Below, in pieces: positions 1 to 7,947 of a stretch of 64,000 nt of DNA (its first letter is position 1; each line of letters opens with the position of its first letter). The notes beneath the pieces were generated by a model. The model was not told the origin of the DNA. It saw nothing but the letters and a program-made list of their open reading frames with translations, and ran no database searches. This DNA is from Paraphysomonas bandaiensis (taxonomy: Eukaryota > Chrysophyceae). Where the stretch lies: assembly GCA_965644295.1 (NCBI GenBank), contig CBFFRP010000211.1:1-64000 (forward strand). Direction: 5' to 3'. Position numbers and translations under genes: made by a program.

Positions 1-390
1 TTAACTGATGCAGGCTTATTATTTGGACATAGAGGAAATAGATTTAAGCATGCTAAAAAGATACAAAAGAAAGCAGAAAAGAAATATGGAACTGAAAACA
101 TGCACACATTAGGGCATTCTTTAGGTGGCATCGTTGCAGAAGAAGTAGGGAAGAATTCAAAAAACGTTATTACATTTAATAAGGCAATATCTCCTTTAGA
201 AATGACAAGAAGAACTAATGACAATCAAATAGATATTAAAACACATAATGACCCTGTATCATCTTTAAATCATTTCAATTCCAATGATAATAAAACACAT
301 GTATTCAATTCAAGAACTAATAATCTTTTGAAGTCTCATAATACAGATGAATTGAAATATTTAAAACCTGGTAAAAAATTAGGGAAATAA
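1..390 (+). CDS. Class-3 lipase-like protein, 5' end cut by the window
   Basis: The frame is open from base 1 and ends at TAA 388-390, so the upstream part is missing. It contains the nucleophile elbow GHSLGG (Ser codon near 118), preceded by a short hydrophobic strand and followed by a helix, as in alpha/beta-hydrolases of the lipase class-3 family. Further on, NDPVSSL supplies a candidate catalytic Asp and LLKSHN a candidate catalytic His, in the order Ser-Asp-His. The expected activity is ester or phospholipid hydrolysis, possibly during virus entry or exit; that role is inferred. Codons are strongly AT-biased, unlike host genes to the right. The Met at position 100 is internal and not a credible start. 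Confidence 0.65.
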   Translation, partial: LTDAGLLFGHRGNRFKHAKKIQKKAEKKYGTENMHTLGHSLGGIVAEEVGKNSKNVITFNKAISPLEMTRRTNDNQIDIKTHNDPVSSLNHFNSNDNKTHVFNSRTNNLLKSHNTDELKYLKPGKKLGK

Positions 391-426
391 ATATATAAAA
401 ATAATTTCTAAATCTATTGTATATAA

Positions 427-750
427 ATGAGTGATTTTGTTATTTGTTTAAAAAATGAATTATACAGTATTTCTAAATCTAGAAAACCACAAGTTCAAAG
501 AGAAATTAATGAACTGAATCAAAAAATAGATGAATATAAAGCATTGATTAAAGACTTGGATATACAAAAGAAATTGAAAAGTATTGAATTATTAGATGAA
601 AGACAAAAAATATATTATAAGAATCCTATTAATAGAAACTTACCAAGTGAACAACTTGAAAAAACTAAAGCTTATGAAAAACGAAAAAAACTATTAAAAG
701 AATATGATGACCAACACGGCACTTATATTAAACCTGAACAAGGCTATTAA
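427..750 (+). CDS. Small charged coiled-coil protein, function unknown
   Basis: This 107-residue ORF starts 36 bases after the lipase stop on the same strand. The sequence is rich in Lys, Glu and Leu, and residues about 20-60 show heptad-like spacing typical of a coiled coil. The C-terminus is short and polar. No enzymatic motif or membrane segment is seen. AT-rich codons and tight spacing to its neighbour suggest it belongs to the viral segment. No family was recognised. Confidence 0.5.
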   Translation: MSDFVICLKNELYSISKSRKPQVQREINELNQKIDEYKALIKDLDIQKKLKSIELLDERQKIYYKNPINRNLPSEQLEKTKAYEKRKKLLKEYDDQHGTYIKPEQGY

Positions 751-813
751 TTTTTGAAACGTTACATATACATATGTATATATAATACTAACTAACTATA
801 ATGACAACAAAAT

Positions 814-981
814 TTATAAATTATACACTTTCTTATATTTCTCCATATTCATAATCATTGACTTCATCTCTTCAATCTCTTTATAACATTTCTTATGATA
901 TTCTCTTGACTCCCAATCTTTGTTTATTCTTCTTATAGTTTTATCACAATGTTTGCACTTTCTTTTAATTTCTCTAGGCAT
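814..981 (-). CDS. 55-residue Cys/His protein, possible zinc-binding
   Basis: ATG is at 981-979 on the minus strand and TAA at 816-814. The protein has a basic N-terminus with CKHC (residues 9-12), then Trp23, Arg26, His29 and Cys32. This C-x2-C...H-x2-C spacing could hold one zinc ion. The second half is a Lys/Glu/Met helix. Small proteins with a CxxC followed by a Tyr-His/Cys-x2-Cys element are common in large DNA viruses of protists; that comparison is from general knowledge. Very AT-rich sequence flanks the start, which fits a viral promoter. Confidence 0.45.
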   Translation of the reverse strand: MPREIKRKCKHCDKTIRRINKDWESREYHKKCYKEIEEMKSMIMNMEKYKKVYNL

Positions 982-1030
982 GATATATAATATATATATA
1001 TAATATTTTTTTAAATTGTTTTATATATTT

Positions 1031-2626
1031 TTAATAATATGATCCTATATTTGATATTACTTTTGTTGGTGATGTTCCTAAGTTAGTATATATTATTGTT
1101 ATTGTTTGTAATATTGCTCCTGATGTTGTCACGTTACTGATATCCACATTTGCGAGTCCTCCTGACACATTCAACGTTTCTGAAACTGTATTAACTTTTA
1201 AAGTGTTTATATGTGCTTTATAACTTGATGTATCTATTATAACTGACACTGTGAAAGAAGTATTTGTTAAGTTACTTGAATTAATATTCGTTATATCAAG
1301 TTCAAAATTTGTATCACTTGTTAAACCATTGAAATATATGATTGAACCATTGCTATAATTATATGTCAACACATTTGAAGAAAACGTATATGTTGTGCTG
1401 ATGGATTCGCTTATTTGTTTAGTTGTTATATTTCCTGTAATTGTTCCGCCTGTTAAATTCAATTTTGTATTTTCAAGTGTTGTAATATTGCCGTCTATTG
1501 TACTTAGCAAGTTATCAATTGTGTCAGTAAATGTAGAGTCATAAACTAAAGAAGAATCCAATTTATTGTTTACATCGATTATATCATGTTTATCACTTTG
1601 TAAGTTTGTTATATCTGTGTCATTGCTTATTATTTGAGTCTTCAAACTAGAAATAATATTATCCATTGTGTTTAATTCTGTCGAGTCATAAACTAATCCA
1701 GAATCCAACTTGTTATTTACATCTATTAAATCGTGTTTGTCACTTTGTAAGTTTGTTATGTCTGTGTCATTGCTTATTATTTGAGTCTTCAAACTAGAAA
1801 TAATATTATCCATTGTGTTTAATTCTGTTGAATCATACACTAATGAAGAATCCAACTTATTATTTACATCTATTAAATCGTGTTTGTCACTTTGTAAGTT
1901 TGTTATATCAGTGTCATTATTAGTTATTTGATCTTGTAAACTTACTATTATATTATCCATTGTGTTTAATTCTGTTGAATCATACACTAATGAAGAATCC
2001 AACTTATTATTTACATCTATTAAATCGTGTTTGTCACTTTGTAAGTTTGTTATATCAGTGTCATTATTAGTTATTTGATCTTGTAAACTTACTATTATAT
2101 TATCCATTGTGTTTAATTCTGTTGAATCATACACTAATGAAGAATCCAACTTATTATTTACATCTATTATATCATGTTTAGTGTCAATATTGTTCTGTAA
2201 TGTTATATCTTGGGCTTGTAAGTTTGCTACATCCATCTGCAAATTCGGTATATTAATTAAGTCTAAATCTTGGAGAGCATCAAGACCGTTAAAACTTTCT
2301 GTCAATGTGTTCAATTGTGATTGTATAGTTTCATTGGTATTTATACCGTCTAATGTTTGTATTTCATTTCCAGTGAGGTTTAATAATCTTGTATTCATAT
2401 CTGACAACATATTATTTTTTGAATCTGTGAAAGCAACTGTTTGGGGTTCATTGTTTATGGTTAAGTTATTACCATTCAAGATTTCAACGTTCGCTGTAAA
2501 TTTAGCATTGTCTAATCTTGCATATTCCGCCATATTTAATATTACTCTTGCTGTTTCAATCTGTTTATGATTTTCTGCATTGAAAATGGCATTATTGCTT
2601 GTTTTGGGCTTTGTATAAATTGACAT
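1031..2626 (-). CDS. Fibre-like structural protein with five 49-aa repeats
   Basis: This 531-residue protein has three parts. Residues about 1-150 are polar, with coiled-coil-like stretches. Residues about 150-365 hold five near-identical 49-residue repeats beginning KHDLIDVNNKLDSSLVYDST. The C-terminal 150 residues are beta-rich, with many Ser, Thr, Asn and Val. Repeated coiled-coil shafts with a beta-rich end are typical of trimeric fibres or adhesins of viruses. A role in host attachment is an inference. There is no signal peptide or membrane helix. Intronless, AT-rich codons match the neighbouring viral ORFs. Length may vary between strains through repeat gain and loss. Confidence 0.6.
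   Translation of the reverse strand: MSIYTKPKTSNNAIFNAENHKQIETARVILNMAEYARLDNAKFTANVEILNGNNLTINNEPQTVAFTDSKNNMLSDMNTRLLNLTGNEIQTLDGINTNETIQSQLNTLTESFNGLDALQDLDLINIPNLQMDVANLQAQDITLQNNIDTKHDIIDVNNKLDSSLVYDSTELNTMDNIIVSLQDQITNNDTDITNLQSDKHDLIDVNNKLDSSLVYDSTELNTMDNIIVSLQDQITNNDTDITNLQSDKHDLIDVNNKLDSSLVYDSTELNTMDNIISSLKTQIISNDTDITNLQSDKHDLIDVNNKLDSGLVYDSTELNTMDNIISSLKTQIISNDTDITNLQSDKHDIIDVNNKLDSSLVYDSTFTDTIDNLLSTIDGNITTLENTKLNLTGGTITGNITTKQISESISTTYTFSSNVLTYNYSNGSIIYFNGLTSDTNFELDITNINSSNLTNTSFTVSVIIDTSSYKAHINTLKVNTVSETLNVSGGLANVDISNVTTSGAILQTITIIYTNLGTSPTKVISNIGSYY
1533..2179 (-). repeat. Five in-frame 147-bp tandem repeats
   Basis: The same landmark (YDST codons) recurs at 1547, 1694, 1841, 1988 and 2135, exactly 147 bp apart, giving 49-residue protein units. 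Two central units are nearly identical, while the outer ones carry a few changes, as expected from unequal exchange. Confidence 0.9.
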
Positions 2627-2764
2627 CTATATATAATATAGCATTACATTATTATATTCTATATTTAAATTAGAATTCAAGGTTTTATGAGTTTTTGCTT
2701 AAAGCTTCGCCATTATATCACTACAACTACATTCCAGAGCTTTAAGCATTGCCATTATACATTA

Positions 2765-2947
2765 TTATAAAAAAGTCATATAGATAACAAAGTAGATTTA
2801 ATAAGTAGTTTTTATGGTAGAATCCCGGAGTTTTACAAACCTTACAAATTTAAATTATTTTTCATTTTAATTTTTCCCTCCCCCTATATCTACTATTAAA
2901 TCTACTTATTAAATCTACTTTACTATCTATATTACTTTTTATTATAA
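2765..2947. repeat. 183-bp inverted-repeat (hairpin) element
   Basis: The left arm 2765-2808 and right arm 2902-2947 are reverse complements with a few mismatches and a small indel; the shared core reads AGTAGATTTAATAAGTAG and its complement. The loop is about 93 bases and includes a C-rich stretch. It could be a MITE, a terminal-repeat remnant or a transcription-end hairpin. Confidence 0.7.
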
Positions 2948-2950
2948 CAA

Positions 2951-3049
2951 TATAAATAATATATAAAGTTATTAATTTTATTTAAGAATATAAATAATAT
3001 ATAAAGTAATTAATTTTATTTAAGAATATAAATAATATATAAAGTAATT
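2951..3049. repeat. Three tandem copies of a 38-bp AT-rich repeat
   Basis: The landmark TATAAATAATATATAAAGT begins at 2951, 2989 and 3027, exactly 38 bp apart, each followed by an ATTAATTTTATTTAAG-like spacer. The third copy decays after about 22 bases. Confidence 0.85.
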
Positions 3050-3051
3050 AT

Positions 3052-3117
3052 AACTTATTAATAATAAGTTATAAGTTAAACTTACAAAGAGAAGGAATTA
3101 CAACCGAAGGTTGTAAT
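3052..3117. repeat. Two short perfect inverted repeats
   Basis: At 3052-3070, AACTTATTA and TAATAAGTT flank one base. At 3097-3117, ATTACAACC and GGTTGTAAT flank GAA. Both could form hairpins in RNA or be recognition sites near the end of the viral segment. Confidence 0.7.
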
Positions 3118-3189
3118 TGGAAACACTCGAAGAGAAGAGGCCCCTTGAGGGGTTGGGGTAGAAAAAGGCTTGTCCTTGTCCTCTCCTCC

Positions 3190-4072
3190 CCGTTTTTTGA
3201 GATCATGAATGTCAAATTTTTCAGCTAATGAATTCTTGATTTGAGTGACGTCGGTCCTAGTTTAGGAGGTAATAATGATATCATCGACGTAAACTGCCAG
3301 AATTATGAGTCGCCCATCGATTGTTTTCTTGAAGATGCATGGGTCGGATACTATCTGGTGAAACCACAGTCTAACAAATAATTTGTACAACATGTATACC
3401 AAATTAATCCGGATTGTTTGTGTCCGTATATACTCTTTAGGAATCTGACTAACTTCCCGTTTGGAACATCGAGGCCAGTGGGTGGATACATGTAAATCTC
3501 CTATTGGAGGTCTGCATTGATATACTATTATTGAAGGTCTTTTTATTTAGCAATAGGCGTTAAAAACTCGTTCCGATCTAGTGGCTAGTGGTATGCTAGA
3601 TCTACTAGTTAGACCTCTACCCATAACTAATCAGCACAAATTCTATTATCCTACTATTTAGCGCTACAGAAGCTGCTTGTGCGTCGCCGCAAGCACCAAG
3701 GTGCAACCACTTCCGTTCTTAGTGTTGTGTGTGAGTGTTGATATATATATGCAGCAGTGGAGAAATCTACCTGGTGTAGCCAACCCAAGTATGGTTGCTA
3801 GGGCTTTAACGGTTCTCATTGATGTGGCCTTTGCGACTGGGCTGTACGTTTTGTTGTAGTCGTTTTCACCCTCTACCTGGGAGAAACCTTGAGCCACTAA
3901 TATCGCCTTGAAAGTACCACATCTCGCTTGATCTTTATCCTAAACACGAATTTTCCCCTTATGATGTTGGAATATGCTGGTGGTGTCGTTATCTTTCAGC
4001 AGTCTTTTAGCTCTCTAGATACTTGATTTCGTTGTTGATGGCTCTCAGCCATTGTTCTTTGTGCCTGCATTT
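3190..4072 (-). pseudogene. Decayed Copia reverse transcriptase fragment
   Basis: Read on the minus strand from 4072 downward, the fragment encodes recognisable Copia pol pieces: an HKEQWLRAIN-like start of the RT region, a stretch with VAQGFSQVEG and TYSPVAKATS, then after an insertion the piece MYPPTGLDVPNGKL, and finally YVDDIIIT, the RT catalytic motif. Stops and frame changes separate the pieces, so it is dead. No LTRs were identified. RT similarity stops at about 3190, at the junction with the viral segment. A LINE fragment interrupts it at 3525-3738. Confidence 0.8.
3525..3738 (-). mobile_element. LINE 3' end inserted into the Copia remnant
   Basis: About 190 bases (3530-3720) match, in inverse orientation, the tail of the LINE at 18407-18600, including the block near CTGTAGCGCTAAATAGTAGG and the terminal AGACCTTCAATA. 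It is a 5'-truncated, UTR-only copy. It splits the Copia RT between the codons for STAAYI and NADLQ. TTGATATA lies on both sides (near 3517 and 3739), consistent with a short target-site duplication. Confidence 0.8.
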
Positions 4073-4798
4073 TTTTCTTTAAATGATTCAACCGTATTTA
4101 GCAAAGGGATCACAAAGCATATAGAGCTACATTCATGATAGCCATGTTGTAATACGTATGGTTCTCTAAGATAGTATTGTAGAATACGTTAAATACAATG
4201 TGAAAAACAAAAATATGTAGTCAAATATACTATATAGCTATAACTGTGAAACTGAAGTATTGTATCATGACGATTCAAGATACGGAAGTTGAGAAGTGGT
4301 TGTTGTTGACATGTTTTACATGACAACACACACAATTGTGTATGCAATTTAATAAAAGAGTCTATCTAGTTTGATCACAATAAACTTCTCTTGACGATCC
4401 TAATTTTGAAAAATGACCAATAGTCAATAAGCCACTGTAGACTGTAGTCGGCAGTTACTATATATTGAAATAAGTTACTAATCGAGTACACTACATACTA
4501 AATTTCGTATTCTCACTCGTTGCATTCCTCGTTGTTCTTACTACAACTCTATTCACTATTCACTGTCAAACGCTGACATCATTACGGTAGTATATTGCAT
4601 ATCCAAGAGAGGAAACAATCTCAGCGACGTATACCACAAAATTCTCGACATTTAATAATTTTAGTAAAGGAATTGCCGACAAAAACTACGATAACCAGGA
4701 CACGCGCTAGACTCTTCGCGATACCAAGTTATATATAAAGAGAAGTCACAGTCACTTCATTCAATACGTACATACAATCAATCTGAGACAACATTATG
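4073..4798. other. Intergenic, no gene recognised
   Basis: AT-rich sequence with no convincing ORF or repeat. It may contain further, unrecognisable transposon debris at the left and the 3' flank of the EF-hand gene at the right. Confidence 0.5.
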
Positions 4799-6022
4799 CT
4801 ACTTTTTTGGGGGTTCGCCCTTCATTGCGCGGTGGCGTGCCTCCATATCTGCCCCCAGACGAATGTGCACCTTCTCCCGGAACATGCACGGACAGCAGGA
4901 TTTAGCTAAACGGGTACCAAATGGATCTGGAGGGAGCTTTCCTCCATGTGTAGCCTTATACTCTTCTATTTTTTTCTGTTGTTTCGTGAGCACACACACG
5001 CTACGATGAAAGACACTCACCTGTTTATTGTAATTTTCAATAATTCGCAGCCAAGCCTTTTCTCCGAGAGAGTGTCTCTGCAGAGCGTCCTGAAGTCGGA
5101 ATGCAGGAAAGAGTATAAGCGGATACCTCCGCTCTAACTCACAAAACTCCGCGTAGTCAATTAGGCCATCCTATATCAGTACGTCACATCTCTTTAATAT
5201 CTATATACTCATATACTCACGTCATTGACGTCGAAATCCTCTAGAGCCCGCTTGAAATTTCCGGGGTAAGTGGGTGCAGCATTGTTCACATGCCTGAAGA
5301 ATTCAGTCAGTACAGCATGTACAATTGGCAAGACATACTCACTTGCAGAGCTCCACAAATTCCTTTTCATCAATTGCATTGGATCCATCTTTGTCAAAAG
5401 TTTCGAAACAGAAAGTAAGAATCTCATCCTTGGTATACATACAGTAGGTTGCAAGAATGCGGATGTACTCCTCGAACTCTATCGTGCCGGACCCGTCCAA
5501 ATCAATAAGCTGAAATAGGCGATCTGTAATAGGCGATCTGTTTTCCCCACATGCCTCGAAAAACTCCTCTGTGTCAATATTTCCTGAACCATCCACATCA
5601 ATATTGTCAAACTTATCTCGCAACTTCTTCAGGTGCGACTGATTGAAATGCAGCGCTTCCGCAGCCTCGAGTGCTCGGGGGTCACGTAGTATAATGTCAG
5701 GAGTAGAAGAGAAGAGCTTCTGAAAAAAGTTCTTCTTCTTTCTTTTCGGCTTATATGCTTTTACTTTCTCTTCTTCTCCTTTCTTTTTCTTGTGCTTCTT
5801 TGACACCTTTTTAGCTGATCGTTTGTTGCCGTCTTCTTTCTTCTGAGGTCGTTTACCAGCACGAGATCCTAATTTCTCAGCCTTTGACTTTTCTTTATTA
5901 TCATCATCATTTTGGCTTGATGCTCTTGAACCAGCTTTAGGCTTATCTTTAAGGTTGCGTTTACCATCGATTTTAGGCCCATTCTTACCAGTGGCGTTAA
6001 TTCTTTTCTCAGTTGTGCTCAT
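4799..6022 (-). CDS. Four-EF-hand calcium-binding protein with Lys-rich N-terminus
   Basis: Four exons were placed by splice signals and frame: 6022-5343, 5293-5221, 5170-5021 and 4975-4799, giving 359 residues. Introns are 45-50 nt, each with a GTGAGT donor. Residues 1-105 are highly basic (KKHKKKKG, KPKRKKK). Four EF-hand loops follow: DVDGSGNIDTEE, DLDGSGTIEFEE, DKDGSNAIDEKE, and DVNDDGLIDYAE, the last split by intron 2. All have Asp at position 1 and Glu at position 12, so calcium binding is likely. The C-terminus contains CCPCMF. The basic region could bind nucleic acid or acidic membranes; that is inference. The gene is divergent from the DUF3605-like gene. Confidence 0.85.
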
Positions 6023-6907
6023 TTCGATAATAAAAATATATTACTAAGAGATTCACTTAAAATAAAACCAATTCATAGAATACCGCACCCCCCATTGGGT
6101 ATGGTCATATATCGGATCAGCACTGTGACAATGTGATGGATATGTTAGGCTCTAGTATGCAATCATCTCCTATGAATGAACTGAACTGAGCTGAGCTGAA
6201 CTCATGAGCAGCTCTCGTCTCGATGATGCGAAACCAACCCCTACGGTTTCTACATACGTATACCTCTGCTGGATATACAGAGAGGCCCATTGACCTCCAC
6301 ACTCTCCAGATAGGAGAGTACAGTATACAGTGTACAGTACAGTATACAGTTTACCGTAACACTTGACCGTTTTGACAGAAATCTTCCCTGCAAATCCACC
6401 ACATTGTACGTACATACTGGAAATCGCAGTGAAGATGTTATTTTGTGCTGCTGGTGCTGTCAATGTATCATGCGGGTCATGATCTAGAACATGGCGTCGT
6501 ATGTCTACACATACACATACTGCAATACATGTACAGTTGTAGTACAGTATGTATTGTGTACGAGTTGTGTTCTCATACATGTGTTCTGCATGTGGAGGGG
6601 TGGTAGCTATTCATTATGATCATTTCCTCCTACAGTAACTCCTATTCATTATTGTATCTGTGCCAGATACATCGTCAATGACATCTTGTCCAATCGCATA
6701 CGACTGCTCGAATCACTGTCTCTAGTTTCCGTGGTGGATACTTGTCTCCAGTAGTTCTTATATCGATATCCATATCGATATCATTATAGTAAGCATCAGG
6801 CTGAATTCATTTGCAGTACCTTTAAAACCTATTGTGATGTATTGGAAATTACTGATTAATGATGATACGAATCATGCGTAAGAGTTATTCCCATTTGATG
6901 CACAGAT
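6023..6907. promoter_or_regulatory. Divergent intergenic region with GTAC/TATAC-rich palindromes
   Basis: This lies between a minus-strand and a plus-strand gene. A cluster at 6317-6358 reads as overlapping CAGTATACAGTGTACAGTAC-like palindromes, and ATATCGATAT-type palindromes occur at 6761-6782. No conserved coding potential was seen; the short ORFs here have no family features. Confidence 0.5.
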
Positions 6908-7555
6908 ATGCGGAATATTTTTATTGCTAGATTAGTAAGTGCTCATTCTTGGACCCGCAGTCACAGTCGATCCTATCTTCACAATATGGCGAACAGCAAA
7001 GGTAATTGGAAGTTGCGCTGCCGTATACCGTCAGATTTAGCTAGCCTCGAGACACTGCACTGTTCGTATCCGTGGATACCTGGACCGGATCAGGTCCGAC
7101 CCTCTGAAAAGTGCAAGGAGCACAAAGCAATAAGAATGCAAGCTCTTGATGCCAACTGGGAGGGAAGAGAAGATTATATTTTAAGCAGTGTGTTTTACAA
7201 ACCTGTCGAAGTTGCTCCATCCGGAAGGTTTCAAGTTTTGGATAGGAACATTTCCGGTAAATTACGATTCGTTCCGAATGAATTTCCGTACCAGATAGAC
7301 GTGGGGCACCATTATATATTATGGTTTGGTGCTACTTTGGATGAAAGTATTCTAGACACACCCGCGGGTTCTTGTAGGCGATGGGAGGGTGTGTGCCCAC
7401 TCTCAGATGAGGAAATCAACTGCCACATCACGGAAGCACTAAAAGAAATAGCTGCCGACGAGAACTCGTTTGACTTCGCCTGGTATGAGAACCCGAAAAT
7501 GACTGTACCTGAGATATATCATGTTCAGGTGTTCTGGAATGATATACATGAATAA
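6908..7555 (+). CDS. DUF3605 (GIG1-like) family protein, possible mitochondrial presequence
   Basis: This is a single-exon ORF of 215 residues. The conserved core is FVPNEFPYQIDVGHHYILWF (about residues 120-139), followed by a Trp-Tyr-Glu-Asn-Pro segment and a PEIYHVQVFW end. This order (N-D/E-x-P-Y, G-x-x-H-x-x-x-W, then W-x-x-N-P and H-V-x-V) matches DUF3605 proteins, which include the fungal N-acetylglucosamine-induced GIG1. Biochemical function is unknown. Residues 1-26 are rich in Arg and Ser and lack acidic residues, as in mitochondrial presequences. If translation starts at the second Met (6986), that extension is absent. Confidence 0.65.
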   Translation: MRNIFIARLVSAHSWTRSHSRSYLHNMANSKGNWKLRCRIPSDLASLETLHCSYPWIPGPDQVRPSEKCKEHKAIRMQALDANWEGREDYILSSVFYKPVEVAPSGRFQVLDRNISGKLRFVPNEFPYQIDVGHHYILWFGATLDESILDTPAGSCRRWEGVCPLSDEEINCHITEALKEIAADENSFDFAWYENPKMTVPEIYHVQVFWNDIHE

Positions 7556-7947
7556 TTTTTCCCACTACCTTGTGGTTATCTTGCACTGTAATATGATATT
7601 TATGGTTGAACTATGCTACACTGAAATGTGTTATGTCAGTATTGCTATTATATCACTTTAAGTGCTTGAAAGATCGAAAGGATATTTATTTTTTATTGTA
7701 AGAGATCATATGTGTGCCTTATTCACTGAGTGGAAATTATCTGTCATGCTTTTTTATAACATAAGAAATATGATGTTGTAATCTTATTAATAAGTGATTT
7801 ATTAATCGGAACAACTTCGTATACAGCGATAACTTTTCTGTAGTATCGACAAAAAATTATAGGTCATAAACTGCAGATATATCAGCAGTACATGGTGTCA
7901 TGACATCAACATGTATGTTCTAAATTCTTAGCCAACGTAAAACTATA
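7556..7947. other. Convergent 3' intergenic region
   Basis: AT-rich sequence between two convergent genes. Several AATAA-like sequences could be poly(A) signals; nothing else stands out. Confidence 0.5.

Larger units (their letters stand above)
1..3188. mobile_element. Endogenous Polinton-like virus / virophage-like fragment
   Basis: This segment is clearly more AT-rich than the rest of the window. Its genes have no introns and are packed within about 2.6 kb. The content is a class-3 lipase-like gene, a small coiled-coil protein, a tiny Cys/His protein and a fibre-like repeat protein, followed by hairpin-rich noncoding DNA. Lipases and repeat-built fibre proteins are known from Polinton-like viruses and virophages of algae. 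No capsid, packaging ATPase or polymerase gene lies inside the window, so the family assignment is inference. The right edge is placed at 3185-3192, where recognisable Copia reverse-transcriptase codons begin. The left edge is outside the window. Confidence 0.6.
2627..3188. other. Noncoding AT-rich end of the viral segment
   Basis: No ORF of note. It contains two related short repeats with GCCATTATA (near 2710 and 2750), a 183-bp hairpin (2765-2947), three 38-bp tandem repeats and two short perfect inverted repeats. The last 70 bases (3120-3188) are more GC-rich, with CCCCTTGAGGGG. Confidence 0.7.

Noticed and set aside
2109-2570. 153-codon plus-strand ORF opposite the viral fibre gene
   Set aside because: It lies antisense to a repeat-structured protein, and its hydrophobic composition arises from the complement of the coding repeats.
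6170-6580. 136-codon minus-strand ORF
   Set aside because: It is built over GTAC/TATAC palindromes, has very high Tyr, Cys and Val, and lies in a divergent promoter interval; no family feature.
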